Shown here piece after piece: positions 30,622 to 38,276 of a stretch of 64,000 bases of DNA. The notes beneath the pieces are model-generated. The model was given only the letters and a program-made list of their open reading frames with translations, ran no database searches and was not told the origin of the DNA. Position 1 is the stretch's first letter, and each line of letters begins with the position of its first letter. The stretch lies in the NCBI RefSeq assembly GCF_023634865.1, contig NZ_JAMLJN010000005.1, forward strand, positions 1 through 64,000, given 5' to 3'. This stretch comes from Flavobacterium fragile (GTDB lineage Bacteria > Bacteroidota > Bacteroidia > Flavobacteriales > Flavobacteriaceae). The position numbers and the translations under genes are program-made.

Positions 30622-30978
30622 ATGGAAATTAAACCTATAAAAAACGAGAAAGATTATAATCAAGCTTTGGAAAGATTAGAAACTATCTTTGACGCCAAGC
30701 CCGGAACACCAGAAAGTGATGAACTTGAAGTTCTTGGAATTCTTATTGACCAATATGAAAATGAGCATTTTCCAATTGGATTACCTGATCCAATCGAAGC
30801 GATAAAGTTTAGAATGGAGCAAATGGGTTATAACCAAAACGACTTGGCAAAAATTGTTGGCTTGAAAAGTAGAGCTAGTGAAATCTTGAATCGAAAAAGA
30901 AAACTTTCTTTGGAAATGATACGTCAACTTCATGAAAGGCTTCACATACCAACAGATGTTTTAATTCAAGCTTACTAA
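30622..30978 (+). CDS. higA: HigA-type antitoxin
   Basis: A 118-residue antitoxin. Residues about 70-110 are an Xre-type HTH (MGYNQNDLAKIVGLKSRASEIL, LSLEMIRQLHERLHIP), preceded by an N-terminal acidic segment (PGTPESDELEVLGILIDQYEN) that binds the toxin. Pairs with the HigB gene 5 bases upstream and probably represses the operon. A TA module at the end of a cassette array is expected to stabilise it. Confidence 0.9.
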   Translation: MEIKPIKNEKDYNQALERLETIFDAKPGTPESDELEVLGILIDQYENEHFPIGLPDPIEAIKFRMEQMGYNQNDLAKIVGLKSRASEILNRKRKLSLEMIRQLHERLHIPTDVLIQAY

Positions 30979-30984
30979 TAAAGT

Positions 30985-31100
30985 ACGGCAGCTAACAGCC
31001 GTAACTGTTGCACAACTCCCATTTTTTAAAAAGATCCCGAAGTTTCGGGACAAAAAACATAAAACTCAACCTCTTTTAAAGTAATTTAAGAGCGGTTTAT
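30985..31100 (+). repeat. Repeat C, copy 1, after HigBA
   Basis: From CAGCTAACAGCCGTAACTG and CTGTTGCACAACT to AGTAATTTAAGAG. A decayed copy lies at about 33362-33475. It starts with AGCTAAC, an attC-like left core, and HigBA is flanked by GTTAGCAGCC (30229) and GGCAGCTAAC here, near-complementary like cassette ends. Confidence 0.6.
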
Positions 31101-31233
31101 TTTTTAGATGTAGTTCAAAATCATAAAATTTGAATAGCTTACATTGGAGTTTTTGAAGTCTGTAACCATTGATTTTACAAAAGCAAAGCATTTCCCTTGT
31201 TTTAGGGAAATTCATTTAATGTGTTGCATACAT

Positions 31234-31344
31234 AAAATACAGCTATTCTATTTTTCTTACCACTATTTAGCTATATTTGTTGTTAGGATTACTTCGTCAG
31301 TTCGCTGTCGCTTGGGTGTGCAGTTTTTTTACAATCTGATGTTA
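31234..31344 (+). repeat. Repeat B, copy 2, before the PIN module
   Basis: Second copy of the 111-base repeat, ending GATGTTA just before the PIN-type toxin-antitoxin module. Together with repeat C upstream (30985-31100) it spans about 355 bases from an AGCTAAC core to a GTTATTG core, which could be one expanded attC-like site. Confidence 0.8.
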
Positions 31345-31385
31345 TTGGCAAGCAAAAAAAACAACACGTGCTTTAAAAACAAAAA

Positions 31386-31423
31386 TTGCACGTATCGAGA
31401 AAACTTCTTAACTTTGCACGTAT
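31386..31423 (+). promoter_or_regulatory. Promoter and operator of the PIN toxin-antitoxin operon
   Basis: TTG (31386-31388), a 20-base spacer and TAACTTTG (31409-31416) fit the Bacteroidota promoter. TTGCACGTAT occurs at 31386-31395 and 31414-31423, overlapping both boxes, as expected for autorepression by the ribbon-helix-helix antitoxin. Confidence 0.6.
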
Positions 31424-31450
31424 AAGTTTAACTTAAAAAGGTCGTGTATC

Positions 31451-31699
31451 ATGAATACTAAGCTAACATTAACAATCGAACAATCTGTAATTGAAAGGGC
31501 TAAAAAATATGCTAAAGAAAAAGAAAGCAGTTTATCTGATTTAATTGAAAATTATTTGAAAGCATTAACAAAAGATAATGCTCAAGATGATATTGAATTA
31601 ACTCCTATCGTAAAATCGTTAAAAGGTTCGTTCAATGCTCCAAAAAATATCGATTATAAGAAGGATTTAGTAAATAGATTAGCTGAAAAATATTTATAA
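31451..31699 (+). CDS. Antitoxin of a PIN toxin-antitoxin module (DUF6364-like)
   Basis: An 82-residue protein with an N-terminal ribbon-helix-helix: strand KLTLTIEQSVIERAKKYAKE followed by the helix SSLSDLIENYLKALT. The acidic linker and C-terminal KNIDYKKDLVNRLAEKYL would bind the toxin. This matches DUF6364-type antitoxins. It ends 3 bases before the PIN toxin. It likely represses its promoter through the TTGCACGTAT repeats at 31386 and 31414. Confidence 0.82.
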   Translation: MNTKLTLTIEQSVIERAKKYAKEKESSLSDLIENYLKALTKDNAQDDIELTPIVKSLKGSFNAPKNIDYKKDLVNRLAEKYL

Positions 31700-31702
31700 T
31701 CT

Positions 31703-32128
31703 ATGGCGAAAATTCTAATCGATACTGATGTTATTCTTGATTTCTTTTTTGATCGAGAACCATTTTCGGAAAACGCAGCAAAAATTCTATCTCTTTGTGA
31801 ATCAAAAGAAATTAAAGGATTTGTCACTCCTGTAATTATTAGCAATGTCTATTATTTACTAAGACAAACTGCGAAACACGAAAAAGTAATTGAAAAGTTA
31901 AAAATGTTAGTTTCAATTACAGATATTCTTGTAATTAATAAAGACTCAATATTGCAAGCATTAAATTCAGAGTTCAAAGATTTTGAAGATGCTTTACAAA
32001 ACTACTCAGCGGAACTAAACAAAGAAATTGATATTATAATTACACGAAATACAAAAGATTATAAAAACAGTTCTTTAGGAGTTATGACACCGGACAATTA
32101 TCTAAAAATGAGAATTGCCAGCCTATAA
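31703..32128 (+). CDS. PIN-domain toxin (VapC-like)
   Basis: A 141-residue PIN-domain ribonuclease. Acidic metal-binding residues are visible: D7 and D9 (KILIDTDVILDFF), D93/D96 (KDFEDALQNYSA) and D119 (TRNTKDY). The pattern VILDFFFDREPFSENAAKIL is typical of Bacteroidota PIN toxins. The cognate antitoxin lies directly upstream, 3 bases away. The stop lies within sequence (CCTATAATC) that begins repeat A copy 2. Confidence 0.88.
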   Translation: MAKILIDTDVILDFFFDREPFSENAAKILSLCESKEIKGFVTPVIISNVYYLLRQTAKHEKVIEKLKMLVSITDILVINKDSILQALNSEFKDFEDALQNYSAELNKEIDIIITRNTKDYKNSSLGVMTPDNYLKMRIASL

Positions 32129-32251
32129 TCGTGTAGACTGCCCTGCCAGAAACTAGCAGGGAGAGCCTCTCAAATGTTTACATTCACGAAGTCCTGTAAA
32201 AAAACAAAATAAACTTTGAGTACACCACCGAGTCCTTCGGCAAGGCTCAGG
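32127..32251 (+). repeat. Repeat A, copy 2
   Basis: Second copy of repeat A (TAATCGTGTAGACTG to CGGCAAGGCTCAG), with a compensated hairpin: CCCTGCCAGAAACTAGCAGGG here, GGCTCCGCCAGAAACTGACGGAG in copy 1. Conserved folding despite sequence change suggests a selected structure. Confidence 0.7.
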
Positions 32252-32372
32252 GAGTTATTCCGAAATATCATTACTTTTATTTATAATAATTGTATTAAAA
32301 TCATACAAACTTATAACAATGAGTCATTTATTTTCAAATAAGTGTTTATACGTATTTGATTTGTAATTTTTT

Positions 32373-32380
32373 ATGATACA
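32373..32380 (+). promoter_or_regulatory. -7 box of the gene at 32409
   Basis: TACATTTG with an upstream TTTG at a spacing of about 18 bases, 29 bases before the start codon. Confidence 0.5.
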
Positions 32381-32408
32381 TTTGTTTCTTAACTTTTAAA
32401 TTTAAAAC

Positions 32409-33143
32409 ATGAAAAAAATTACTACCTTTTGTTTGATTGCATTATTTGCTAGCAGTTTTGCAGTTGCTCAAAAGAAAAAAGTAGCGGTTGTTACTTTTTA
32501 TGCCAACAAAATGGTTGAGTTTAATGAATTAGGTGCAGGATTTGATTTTTTATTACAAGATATTCTACAACTTCGTGATGACCCGAATTTTAATTTGACT
32601 CCGATTTTAAATACATATCATGACAATTTTTTTAATGATTACTCTAAAGAATTTCCTTTTGAATTACTACCTGAATCAGAGGTTTTAAACAATGCTGATT
32701 ATCAAAATTTTACTCCTAAGTTTGATGTAAAAAATTATGATGCTGCCAATTATTTAATGCACGGAAATTATAAATATATTTATGAAGGTTTCATGGGACA
32801 AGCGAATGAAGTAGCTATGGCTAAAATGTTTGCTGATAAAGCAGATGGAGTGATGTTTGTATATGTTAATTTTGCTTTTGAAAAAGGATTTGGAATAGGG
32901 AGTACCATGACCATTAAAATGAGAGCTACAACTCGAGTGGCTTTATACAACAAAACAGGAGAGAAAGTTTTTGCTTTTTATGAAAACGAGCGTTCAAAGA
33001 AAACCGGTGTAATGGTAGGTGGAGTTCCTGTGGTAAAACCAGAGAAAATTCTTCCTATGTGTGAAAGTGCTTTACAAGAATTAATGGGCGATTTGAGAAA
33101 ACGAATAGCTAAGATAGTAAAGAAATCTGATGTTAAATTATAA
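32409..33143 (+). CDS. Secreted hypothetical protein
   Basis: A 244-residue secreted protein: signal peptide MKKITTFCLIALFASSFAVAQ, then KKVAVVTFYANKMVEF. It has an alpha/beta core with ADGVMFVYVNFAFEKGFGIG and MTIKMRATTRVALYNKTGEKVF, the layout of periplasmic proteins related to the TolB/CsgG N-terminal fold (a strand, a helix and repeated paired strands). No lipobox. It is followed by its own terminator. Function unknown. Confidence 0.7.
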   Translation: MKKITTFCLIALFASSFAVAQKKKVAVVTFYANKMVEFNELGAGFDFLLQDILQLRDDPNFNLTPILNTYHDNFFNDYSKEFPFELLPESEVLNNADYQNFTPKFDVKNYDAANYLMHGNYKYIYEGFMGQANEVAMAKMFADKADGVMFVYVNFAFEKGFGIGSTMTIKMRATTRVALYNKTGEKVFAFYENERSKKTGVMVGGVPVVKPEKILPMCESALQELMGDLRKRIAKIVKKSDVKL

Positions 33144-33147
33144 ATAT

Positions 33148-33175
33148 AAAGCCACTTCTTAGTGGCTTTTTTTAT
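33148..33175 (+). terminator. Rho-independent terminator after the secreted protein gene
   Basis: GCCACT (33151-33156) and AGTGGC (33161-33166) form a stem with a short loop, flanked by AAA and TTTTTTT. Confidence 0.8.
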
Positions 33176-33578
33176 AGGAAGTTTGAACCAAGGGGATTAT
33201 TTTTTTGAAAACTATAGTCATCAATATGTTGGTTGCTATGAATGATGAAAAAAAATCTCTTAATGATATATCATTAATCCTAATATAAAATGTAAGAAAG
33301 GTATATTTAAAAGGTGCGATTCATCAGATTTTAGGATGTTTTAACCCAAGTATGTTAAAAATAAACTACTCACAACTGCGGTACCTGTTGCACAACTAGT
33401 GTTTTTTAAAAAAACTTCTCTAGGTTTAGGGATAAAAAACTACTTTCATAGTAATTTAAGATATTATATGTTAATTTCTACAGTGGTGTAAAGACGAGAG
33501 ATAAGAAGCAGGTTAGTGTTTTCATGTTTTTACTTTACAATTACAAAAAACAATTCGTAAAAACATAAATTTACTATT
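33176..33578. other. Intergenic stretch with decayed repeat C copy 2
   Basis: No gene seen. At 33362-33475 lies a worn copy of repeat C: AACTACTCACAACTGCGGTAC, CTGTTGCACAACT, TTTTAAAAA, GGGATAAAAAAC and AGTAATTTAAGA match copy 1 in order. The ACTCACAACTGCGG stretch itself looks like a cassette end plus attC left arm. Confidence 0.5.
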
Positions 33579-33586
33579 TATATTTG
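33579..33586 (+). promoter_or_regulatory. -7 box of the DsbA-like gene
   Basis: TATATTTG located 54 bases upstream of the start codon at 33641. Confidence 0.45.
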
Positions 33587-33640
33587 GGGTTTAGCAATAA
33601 AAGAATAAAGCAAACAAATTAACCTATTAGAAGCAGTAAA

Positions 33641-34381
33641 ATGAAAACAAAACAAAATATCTTATCCCCAAAAATGATAGTTGAAGTTTGGAGTGATATC
33701 CTATGTCCTTTTTGTTATATAGGAAAACGCCAATATGAAACCGCGCTGGCCCAATTTGCAGATCGCAATCACGTTGAGCTTGTCTGGAAAAGTTATCAAT
33801 TAGATCCTACGGCTAGTGAAGTAGCTTCAGAAAGTCAATTGGATTATCTAGTAAAACGAAAAGGGATGAGTGTAGAGCAAGTAAAAGGAATGTTGGATAA
33901 TGTAATTGAATATGCAAAACAAGTTGGTTTAGAATATGATTTATATAATGCTGTAATTGTAAATTCATTTAAGGCTCATCGACTTATACAGTTTGCTAAA
34001 ACAAAAGGTTTAGGTGATGCCATGGAGGAGCGATTATTCCGTGCCTTTTTTACAGAATGTAAAAACGTAGCCGATTTAGCTATATTGACACAATTAGGAA
34101 CAGAAATAGGTTTAGATGAAACGGAATTACAAGCCGCCTTTACTGACGACTTGTATGCTTATATGGTAAATCAAGACATACAAGAAGCACGACAAATTGG
34201 GGTTACTGGTGTGCCTTTTTTTGTGTTTAATCGCAAGTATGGGGTATCGGGAGCCCAACCAGCAGAAGCCTTTTTACAAACACTGGAAACTTCTTTTGCT
34301 GAATGGCGTAAAGAACATTTAGTCACAAAATTAGAAATTATAGAAGGAAACGTTTGTAAACTAGACGGGGAGTGTGAATAA
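33641..34381 (+). CDS. DsbA-family oxidoreductase (FrnE-like)
   Basis: A 246-residue cytoplasmic thioredoxin-fold protein of the DsbA/FrnE (2-hydroxychromene-2-carboxylate isomerase-like) group. The redox motif CPFC is at residues 22-25 (WSDILCPFCYIGKRQYE) and the cis-proline loop reads QIGVTGVPFFVFNRKYGVSGAQP. An extra CKLDGEC occurs at the C-terminus, two cysteines that could act as a second redox pair, as described for FrnE proteins. No signal peptide. An alternative start is the ATG at 33674, nearer to the usual family start. First clear non-array gene on this side. Confidence 0.88.
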   Translation: MKTKQNILSPKMIVEVWSDILCPFCYIGKRQYETALAQFADRNHVELVWKSYQLDPTASEVASESQLDYLVKRKGMSVEQVKGMLDNVIEYAKQVGLEYDLYNAVIVNSFKAHRLIQFAKTKGLGDAMEERLFRAFFTECKNVADLAILTQLGTEIGLDETELQAAFTDDLYAYMVNQDIQEARQIGVTGVPFFVFNRKYGVSGAQPAEAFLQTLETSFAEWRKEHLVTKLEIIEGNVCKLDGECE

Positions 34382-34479
34382 AAAGATGAGATGAAAAATA
34401 TTTATCTTGATAGTAAATTTCTAGCTTATGAAAGCTTTCGCGTATTTAAGTTAGAGGTTAATTTAATTTATTTTAAAAC

Positions 34480-34513
34480 AAAAGCCGTTACAAAATTTTG
34501 TAACGGCTTTTTA
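34480..34513. terminator. Bidirectional terminator
   Basis: A perfect palindrome AAAGCCGTTACAAAAT/ATTTTGTAACGGCTTT centred at 34495/34496, with A-tract before and T-tract after. It serves the convergent genes at 33641 (+) and 34525 (-). Confidence 0.85.
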
Positions 34514-34524
34514 ACTTAATCTAA

Positions 34525-35193
34525 CTAAAACAATAAAATTTGAACAAATCCGCCTACATTATTTTCATTATGTTTTAGTGGACCGTAGTATTCTACATTA
34601 GAGCCAACACCAAAAGCAAATTCTTTATAACTTAATCCCAATCGGGCTCTGAAATAACTTCTAGCGTGTAAATCTAGTGACATTGTATGCGTATACACCC
34701 CTTGAAGACGGGTATATAAATTCCATTTATCATTAATTTTTGGTTTGTATTCGATTAGCGCTAAACCTTCTAAATTAGCATCTTTGGATAAATCTACTCT
34801 AGGCACTGCAATAATAAGCCAGTTGTTATTTTTAAATGTATAAATCAAACTAGCTGACGGACGTATTCCAGTTACAGGCGTATTGTGAAATCCTGCTGCC
34901 ACTTTTAATCCATTAAAAACTTTATATGTTAGGCTGGCTTGCGTCATGTGATCTTGTAGGTTTTGTTCGCTCCAATCGGAATTGATATCGGTAACACTAA
35001 AAAATCCTAATTGCGGAATGCTTTTGATTTGTTTATCTATAATCATTTGGAACGAAACGCCTCTGTTTCCAACTAAGGTTTCAACATTGATAGGAGGATT
35101 TTGAAAAGTATTTGATTCTTGTGCTAGTAGAGCCGTTGAACAGAACATACTTAACAGTGTTGCTTTTAAAAGATTTTGCTTTAATTTTTTCAT
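34525..35193 (-). CDS. Outer-membrane beta-barrel-like protein
   Basis: A 222-residue protein with signal peptide (residues 1-25, ending LLAQ). Alternating strand pattern throughout, with ASLTYKVFNGLKVAAGFHNT, ASLIYTFKNNNWLIIAVPRV and ARLGLSYKEFAFGVGSNVEY, and a terminal FVQILLF strand ending in Phe, the outer-membrane sorting signal. Looks like a 10-12 strand barrel or a transporter-associated barrel. Substrate unknown. Convergent with the DsbA-like gene across the palindromic terminator. Confidence 0.72.
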   Translation of the reverse strand: MKKLKQNLLKATLLSMFCSTALLAQESNTFQNPPINVETLVGNRGVSFQMIIDKQIKSIPQLGFFSVTDINSDWSEQNLQDHMTQASLTYKVFNGLKVAAGFHNTPVTGIRPSASLIYTFKNNNWLIIAVPRVDLSKDANLEGLALIEYKPKINDKWNLYTRLQGVYTHTMSLDLHARSYFRARLGLSYKEFAFGVGSNVEYYGPLKHNENNVGGFVQILLF

Positions 35194-35404
35194 TTTAATT
35201 TTGATTAAATATTTTTTTTACTAATTTTTTTTGATATTAAATATTATTTGAGTGATATTTTGACAAAAATAGAATGCTTAAATATTTTACAATAGGATAA
35301 ATGTTTATTAAATAGAATAAATATTGCAAGTTGTTCTTATAGCACTATAGGATAAGCTATTCTAATTAGTATAAAGGCGGGATATTTACATTGTTACTAC
35401 TTAC

Positions 35405-36016
35405 TTATAATTGTTGTATTTCATTTTCCATATTTTCTCGAGCTTTATCCTCGAAAAGCGATTGGAACTCTTGGGTTTGATAAATAGAAGGCTGGGTTAA
35501 GAAGTGATGCAAAGCCTTTTTTCGGGCAGGATTATACAGGATATCGGGATAGATTTTGTACTCGTCTCTAATTTCTTGGGTGTATCTTTTATATTGCTCC
35601 TCATTTTTAGATAAAACTTTTAAATCAAAATCGATAAGCCAATTGCAATCTTCTTCTATGTGGTGAAGATGGTTTTGGGTAGCCAAAATCATATCAAAAA
35701 CCAATTCTTTATTGATTTTATAATCAGGTTTTAATAGTGAAATGGCATATTGAGCACTTTTTAATTCATTGTCGGTTTTCGTTACCTTATAAATGTAGTC
35801 GTGGTAAAAAATGCTATAGAGTACTTCGTTTGGATGCTCTAGCTCTTGCTTATACAAAGAAAAACTAAACACCATTTCTTCTAAGTGGGTAAGGTTATGA
35901 TAGTATCTCGATTTTTGAGTATAGTTTTTTTCTAAAGCTAGCCACAGCGTAGGAATTTCTGTAGACGTAAAGCCGATTTCTAATAGTAATTGGGTATAGG
36001 TTTCTTGGAGATTCAT
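35405..36016 (-). CDS. HD-superfamily metal-dependent hydrolase (COG4339-like)
   Basis: A 203-residue predicted phosphohydrolase. Metal ligands of the HD fold are visible: H40 (RYYHNLTH), H44, and H72-D73 (FYHDYIY), with a further H at ATQNHLHH. COG4339 proteins are conserved cytoplasmic HD proteins with unknown substrate, often nucleotides. I start it at the ATG at 36016; a longer frame to 36061 lacks family similarity. Single gene. Confidence 0.85.
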   Translation of the reverse strand: MNLQETYTQLLLEIGFTSTEIPTLWLALEKNYTQKSRYYHNLTHLEEMVFSFSLYKQELEHPNEVLYSIFYHDYIYKVTKTDNELKSAQYAISLLKPDYKINKELVFDMILATQNHLHHIEEDCNWLIDFDLKVLSKNEEQYKRYTQEIRDEYKIYPDILYNPARKKALHHFLTQPSIYQTQEFQSLFEDKARENMENEIQQL

Positions 36017-36362
36017 GATTGGTATTTTCTCAAAAGTACGATAGTTTTTTGGGGGTAGCAAACAATCTAGAACAGCAACTTGTTTTATTTCGATTGATAC
36101 TTTTCAAGTTTATATAAAAGATTTGAAGATGAATACATAAGAACCTGTGTTTAAAAAATCAAAATATATACTTTTTTCTCATAAAAAGGCAATTTTTACA
36201 AAATTATCAAAATTAAAAATGAAATAAATTCTACTAAAATTTACACTTTTCTTAATTTTAAAAGACAATAATTACATTAAATAAAAAAAATAATTAAAAT
36301 TTTTATTATATTATTTTTTGTGATTTTTGCAAAATTAGTATATTTATGCAAAAATTATATAT
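36017..36362. other. AT-rich divergent promoter region
   Basis: Between the HD hydrolase (-) and the zinc-finger protein (+). Very AT-rich. The similar sequences TTTTTGCAAAATTA and TTTATGCAAAAATTA occur just before 36363, and TGCAAAAAT recurs at about 36848 before the porin gene, so the zinc-finger protein may bind it. No gene seen. Confidence 0.4.
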
Positions 36363-36782
36363 ATGGAGATTTTCTCTTGTCCCAAATGCCAAAGCGATAC
36401 TATTGTTAAAAGTGGAATTATTAAAGATAGACAGCGCTATTTGTGCAAATCATGTAATTATTACTTTACCGTAAACAAGCTGGGAAAAAAGATTGATGAT
36501 TATTATGTAACTAAGGCGTTACAGTTGTATTTAGAGGGCTTAAGTTTCAGAGAAATTGAGCGTATTATAGGAGTTTCGCATGTTTCTATTAGCAATTGGG
36601 TAAAAGAGTTTAAAATAAAGAAACCACCACATCCAAATTACCATCCTACTTATAAGATTTTCAAACATAATGAGTTAGTAGATTACTTGCAAAACAAAGA
36701 CCAATTATCGGGAGCTGGTATGATTATAACAGAGTTAGGAGATAAGTTTATGTTAATTAAGTGGGAACGCTTTAAAGACTAG
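36363..36782 (+). CDS. IS1-like zinc-finger/HTH protein, candidate regulator
   Basis: A 139-residue protein. Residues 1-35 are a zinc ribbon like the N-terminus of IS1 InsA: C6-x2-C9 and C28-x2-C31. Residues 45-85 are a helix-turn-helix (LQLYLEGLSFREIERIIGVSHVSISNWVKEF). The rest (90-139) is short and basic. The DDE catalytic domain of a transposase is missing and there are no inverted repeats nearby. It lies just upstream of the acetate-type porin and transporter genes. I infer a domesticated transposase fragment acting as a transcription factor. Confidence 0.7.
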   Translation: MEIFSCPKCQSDTIVKSGIIKDRQRYLCKSCNYYFTVNKLGKKIDDYYVTKALQLYLEGLSFREIERIIGVSHVSISNWVKEFKIKKPPHPNYHPTYKIFKHNELVDYLQNKDQLSGAGMIITELGDKFMLIKWERFKD

Positions 36783-36878
36783 CTATACATTTTTACAAAA
36801 ATATAGATTGTAATTTTTTTCGTTAACATAATTTTAGAATTTGGTACTGCAAAAATGTACAACTAACCAATTTTAATT

Positions 36879-38255
36879 ATGAAAAAATTACTAACTATTT
36901 CAGGATTGCTTTTATCGCTACTGGTATCCGCTCAGGGTTCTCCTGACTACGGAGGAGGGTTAAAGTTCAATCTCAATCCGGAAGGAAGCAAATACATGCG
37001 CTTCATTGCTTGGAATCAGGTTTGGCTTCGTTCTACGAGTTTAAATCCGGGTTCTATGATAGGAGATGAATCGGTTTCTAGCTATGAAGATGCTGGTTTG
37101 CGCAGGCTACGTTTATTGGCGTATGCTCAAATTACTCCACGCTATATGATTTTAACTCATATAGGAATTAACAATCAAACTTTTATTAATGGCGGTGCTG
37201 CTAGTTCGGCAGGTACAGGAGGTTACGGAGCTGGCAAAAAACCAGGTTTGTTCTTTCACGATGCTTGGAACGAGTATGCGGTGGTACTTCCTAAAGAATC
37301 GAAACCATTTAGTTTATCGGTAGGGGCGGGGCTGCACTATTATATGGGATTATCACGTATGACCATGTCGTCTACTTTAAACTATTTAACGGTTGATGCT
37401 CCTATTTTTAACTGGCCGTTGATCGAAAATTCGGATCAGTTTGCAAGACAAATTGGAGTTTTTGCTAAAGGAAAGTATAATAAATTTGAATATCGTTTTA
37501 GCATTAACAAACCTTTTGCTACGAGCCAAACTCCAACTAATGTTACCAACGCTAGCTTGGCTAAAGCAGTGGATAACAACAACAGCACCCAATGGTCTAA
37601 AGCAGGTTATGTGGAATATCAATTCTTTGATAAAGAAGCTAACTTGTTGCCTTACAAAGTGGGGACATACTTAGGGACTAAAAAAATGTTCAACATTGGA
37701 GCTGGTTTTTATAATGCTCCTAAAGGAACTCAAACTTTAGTAAATAACGTAACCAAATCGTATGATATTAATTTATTTGCTGGAGATGTTTTCTTGGATA
37801 TGCCTATTGGTCCTAAAGAGAAAAAGATGGCTATCACGGCTTACAGTGTTTTCTATAATTATGATTTTGGTCCTAACTATCTAAGAAATTTAGGAATTAT
37901 GAATGAAAGTGTTGCTGACCCTTCATTTACTGGTTCTAATGCTTTGGCTGGAGCTGGTAATATGCAACCGATGATAGGAACTGGAAATATTTGGTACACA
38001 CAAGCTGGGGTTTTATTACCTACCAAGAGTGAAAAACCAAAAGTACGTATCCAACCTTTTGGGGCATACACTTACAAAAACTTTGAAGCCTTAGATAAGG
38101 CGAGTAGTCAATTTGATTTAGGGGCAAACTTTTTCTTAGATGGTCATCATGCTAAAATTACAACACAATATTCTACCCGTCCTGTATATACTGCTGTTGA
38201 CAAAATTGACAAATACAAAGGTGAATTCATCGTACAATTACAAATCTATTTATAA
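36879..38255 (+). CDS. Outer-membrane porin
   Basis: A 458-residue outer-membrane protein with signal peptide MKKLLTISGLLLSLLVSAQ. Extended beta-strand pattern with loops (NPEGSKYMRFIAWNQVWLR, LFFHDAWNEYAVVLP), and a C-terminal strand IDKYKGEFIVQLQIYL, fitting a 16-18-strand diffusion porin. It lies 21 bases upstream of the MHS transporter, so they are co-transcribed and the porin likely admits the same small organic acid across the outer membrane. Substrate inferred from neighbours. Confidence 0.82.
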   Translation: MKKLLTISGLLLSLLVSAQGSPDYGGGLKFNLNPEGSKYMRFIAWNQVWLRSTSLNPGSMIGDESVSSYEDAGLRRLRLLAYAQITPRYMILTHIGINNQTFINGGAASSAGTGGYGAGKKPGLFFHDAWNEYAVVLPKESKPFSLSVGAGLHYYMGLSRMTMSSTLNYLTVDAPIFNWPLIENSDQFARQIGVFAKGKYNKFEYRFSINKPFATSQTPTNVTNASLAKAVDNNNSTQWSKAGYVEYQFFDKEANLLPYKVGTYLGTKKMFNIGAGFYNAPKGTQTLVNNVTKSYDINLFAGDVFLDMPIGPKEKKMAITAYSVFYNYDFGPNYLRNLGIMNESVADPSFTGSNALAGAGNMQPMIGTGNIWYTQAGVLLPTKSEKPKVRIQPFGAYTYKNFEALDKASSQFDLGANFFLDGHHAKITTQYSTRPVYTAVDKIDKYKGEFIVQLQIYL

Positions 38256-38276
38256 ACAAACTAATACAATTACATT

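Noticed and set aside
31144..31425. 93-residue ORF before the PIN antitoxin
   Set aside because: It runs across repeat B copy 2 and into the promoter of the TA operon.
36363..36782. Intact IS1 element
   Set aside because: No DDE transposase domain, no terminal inverted repeats and no target duplication seen around it.
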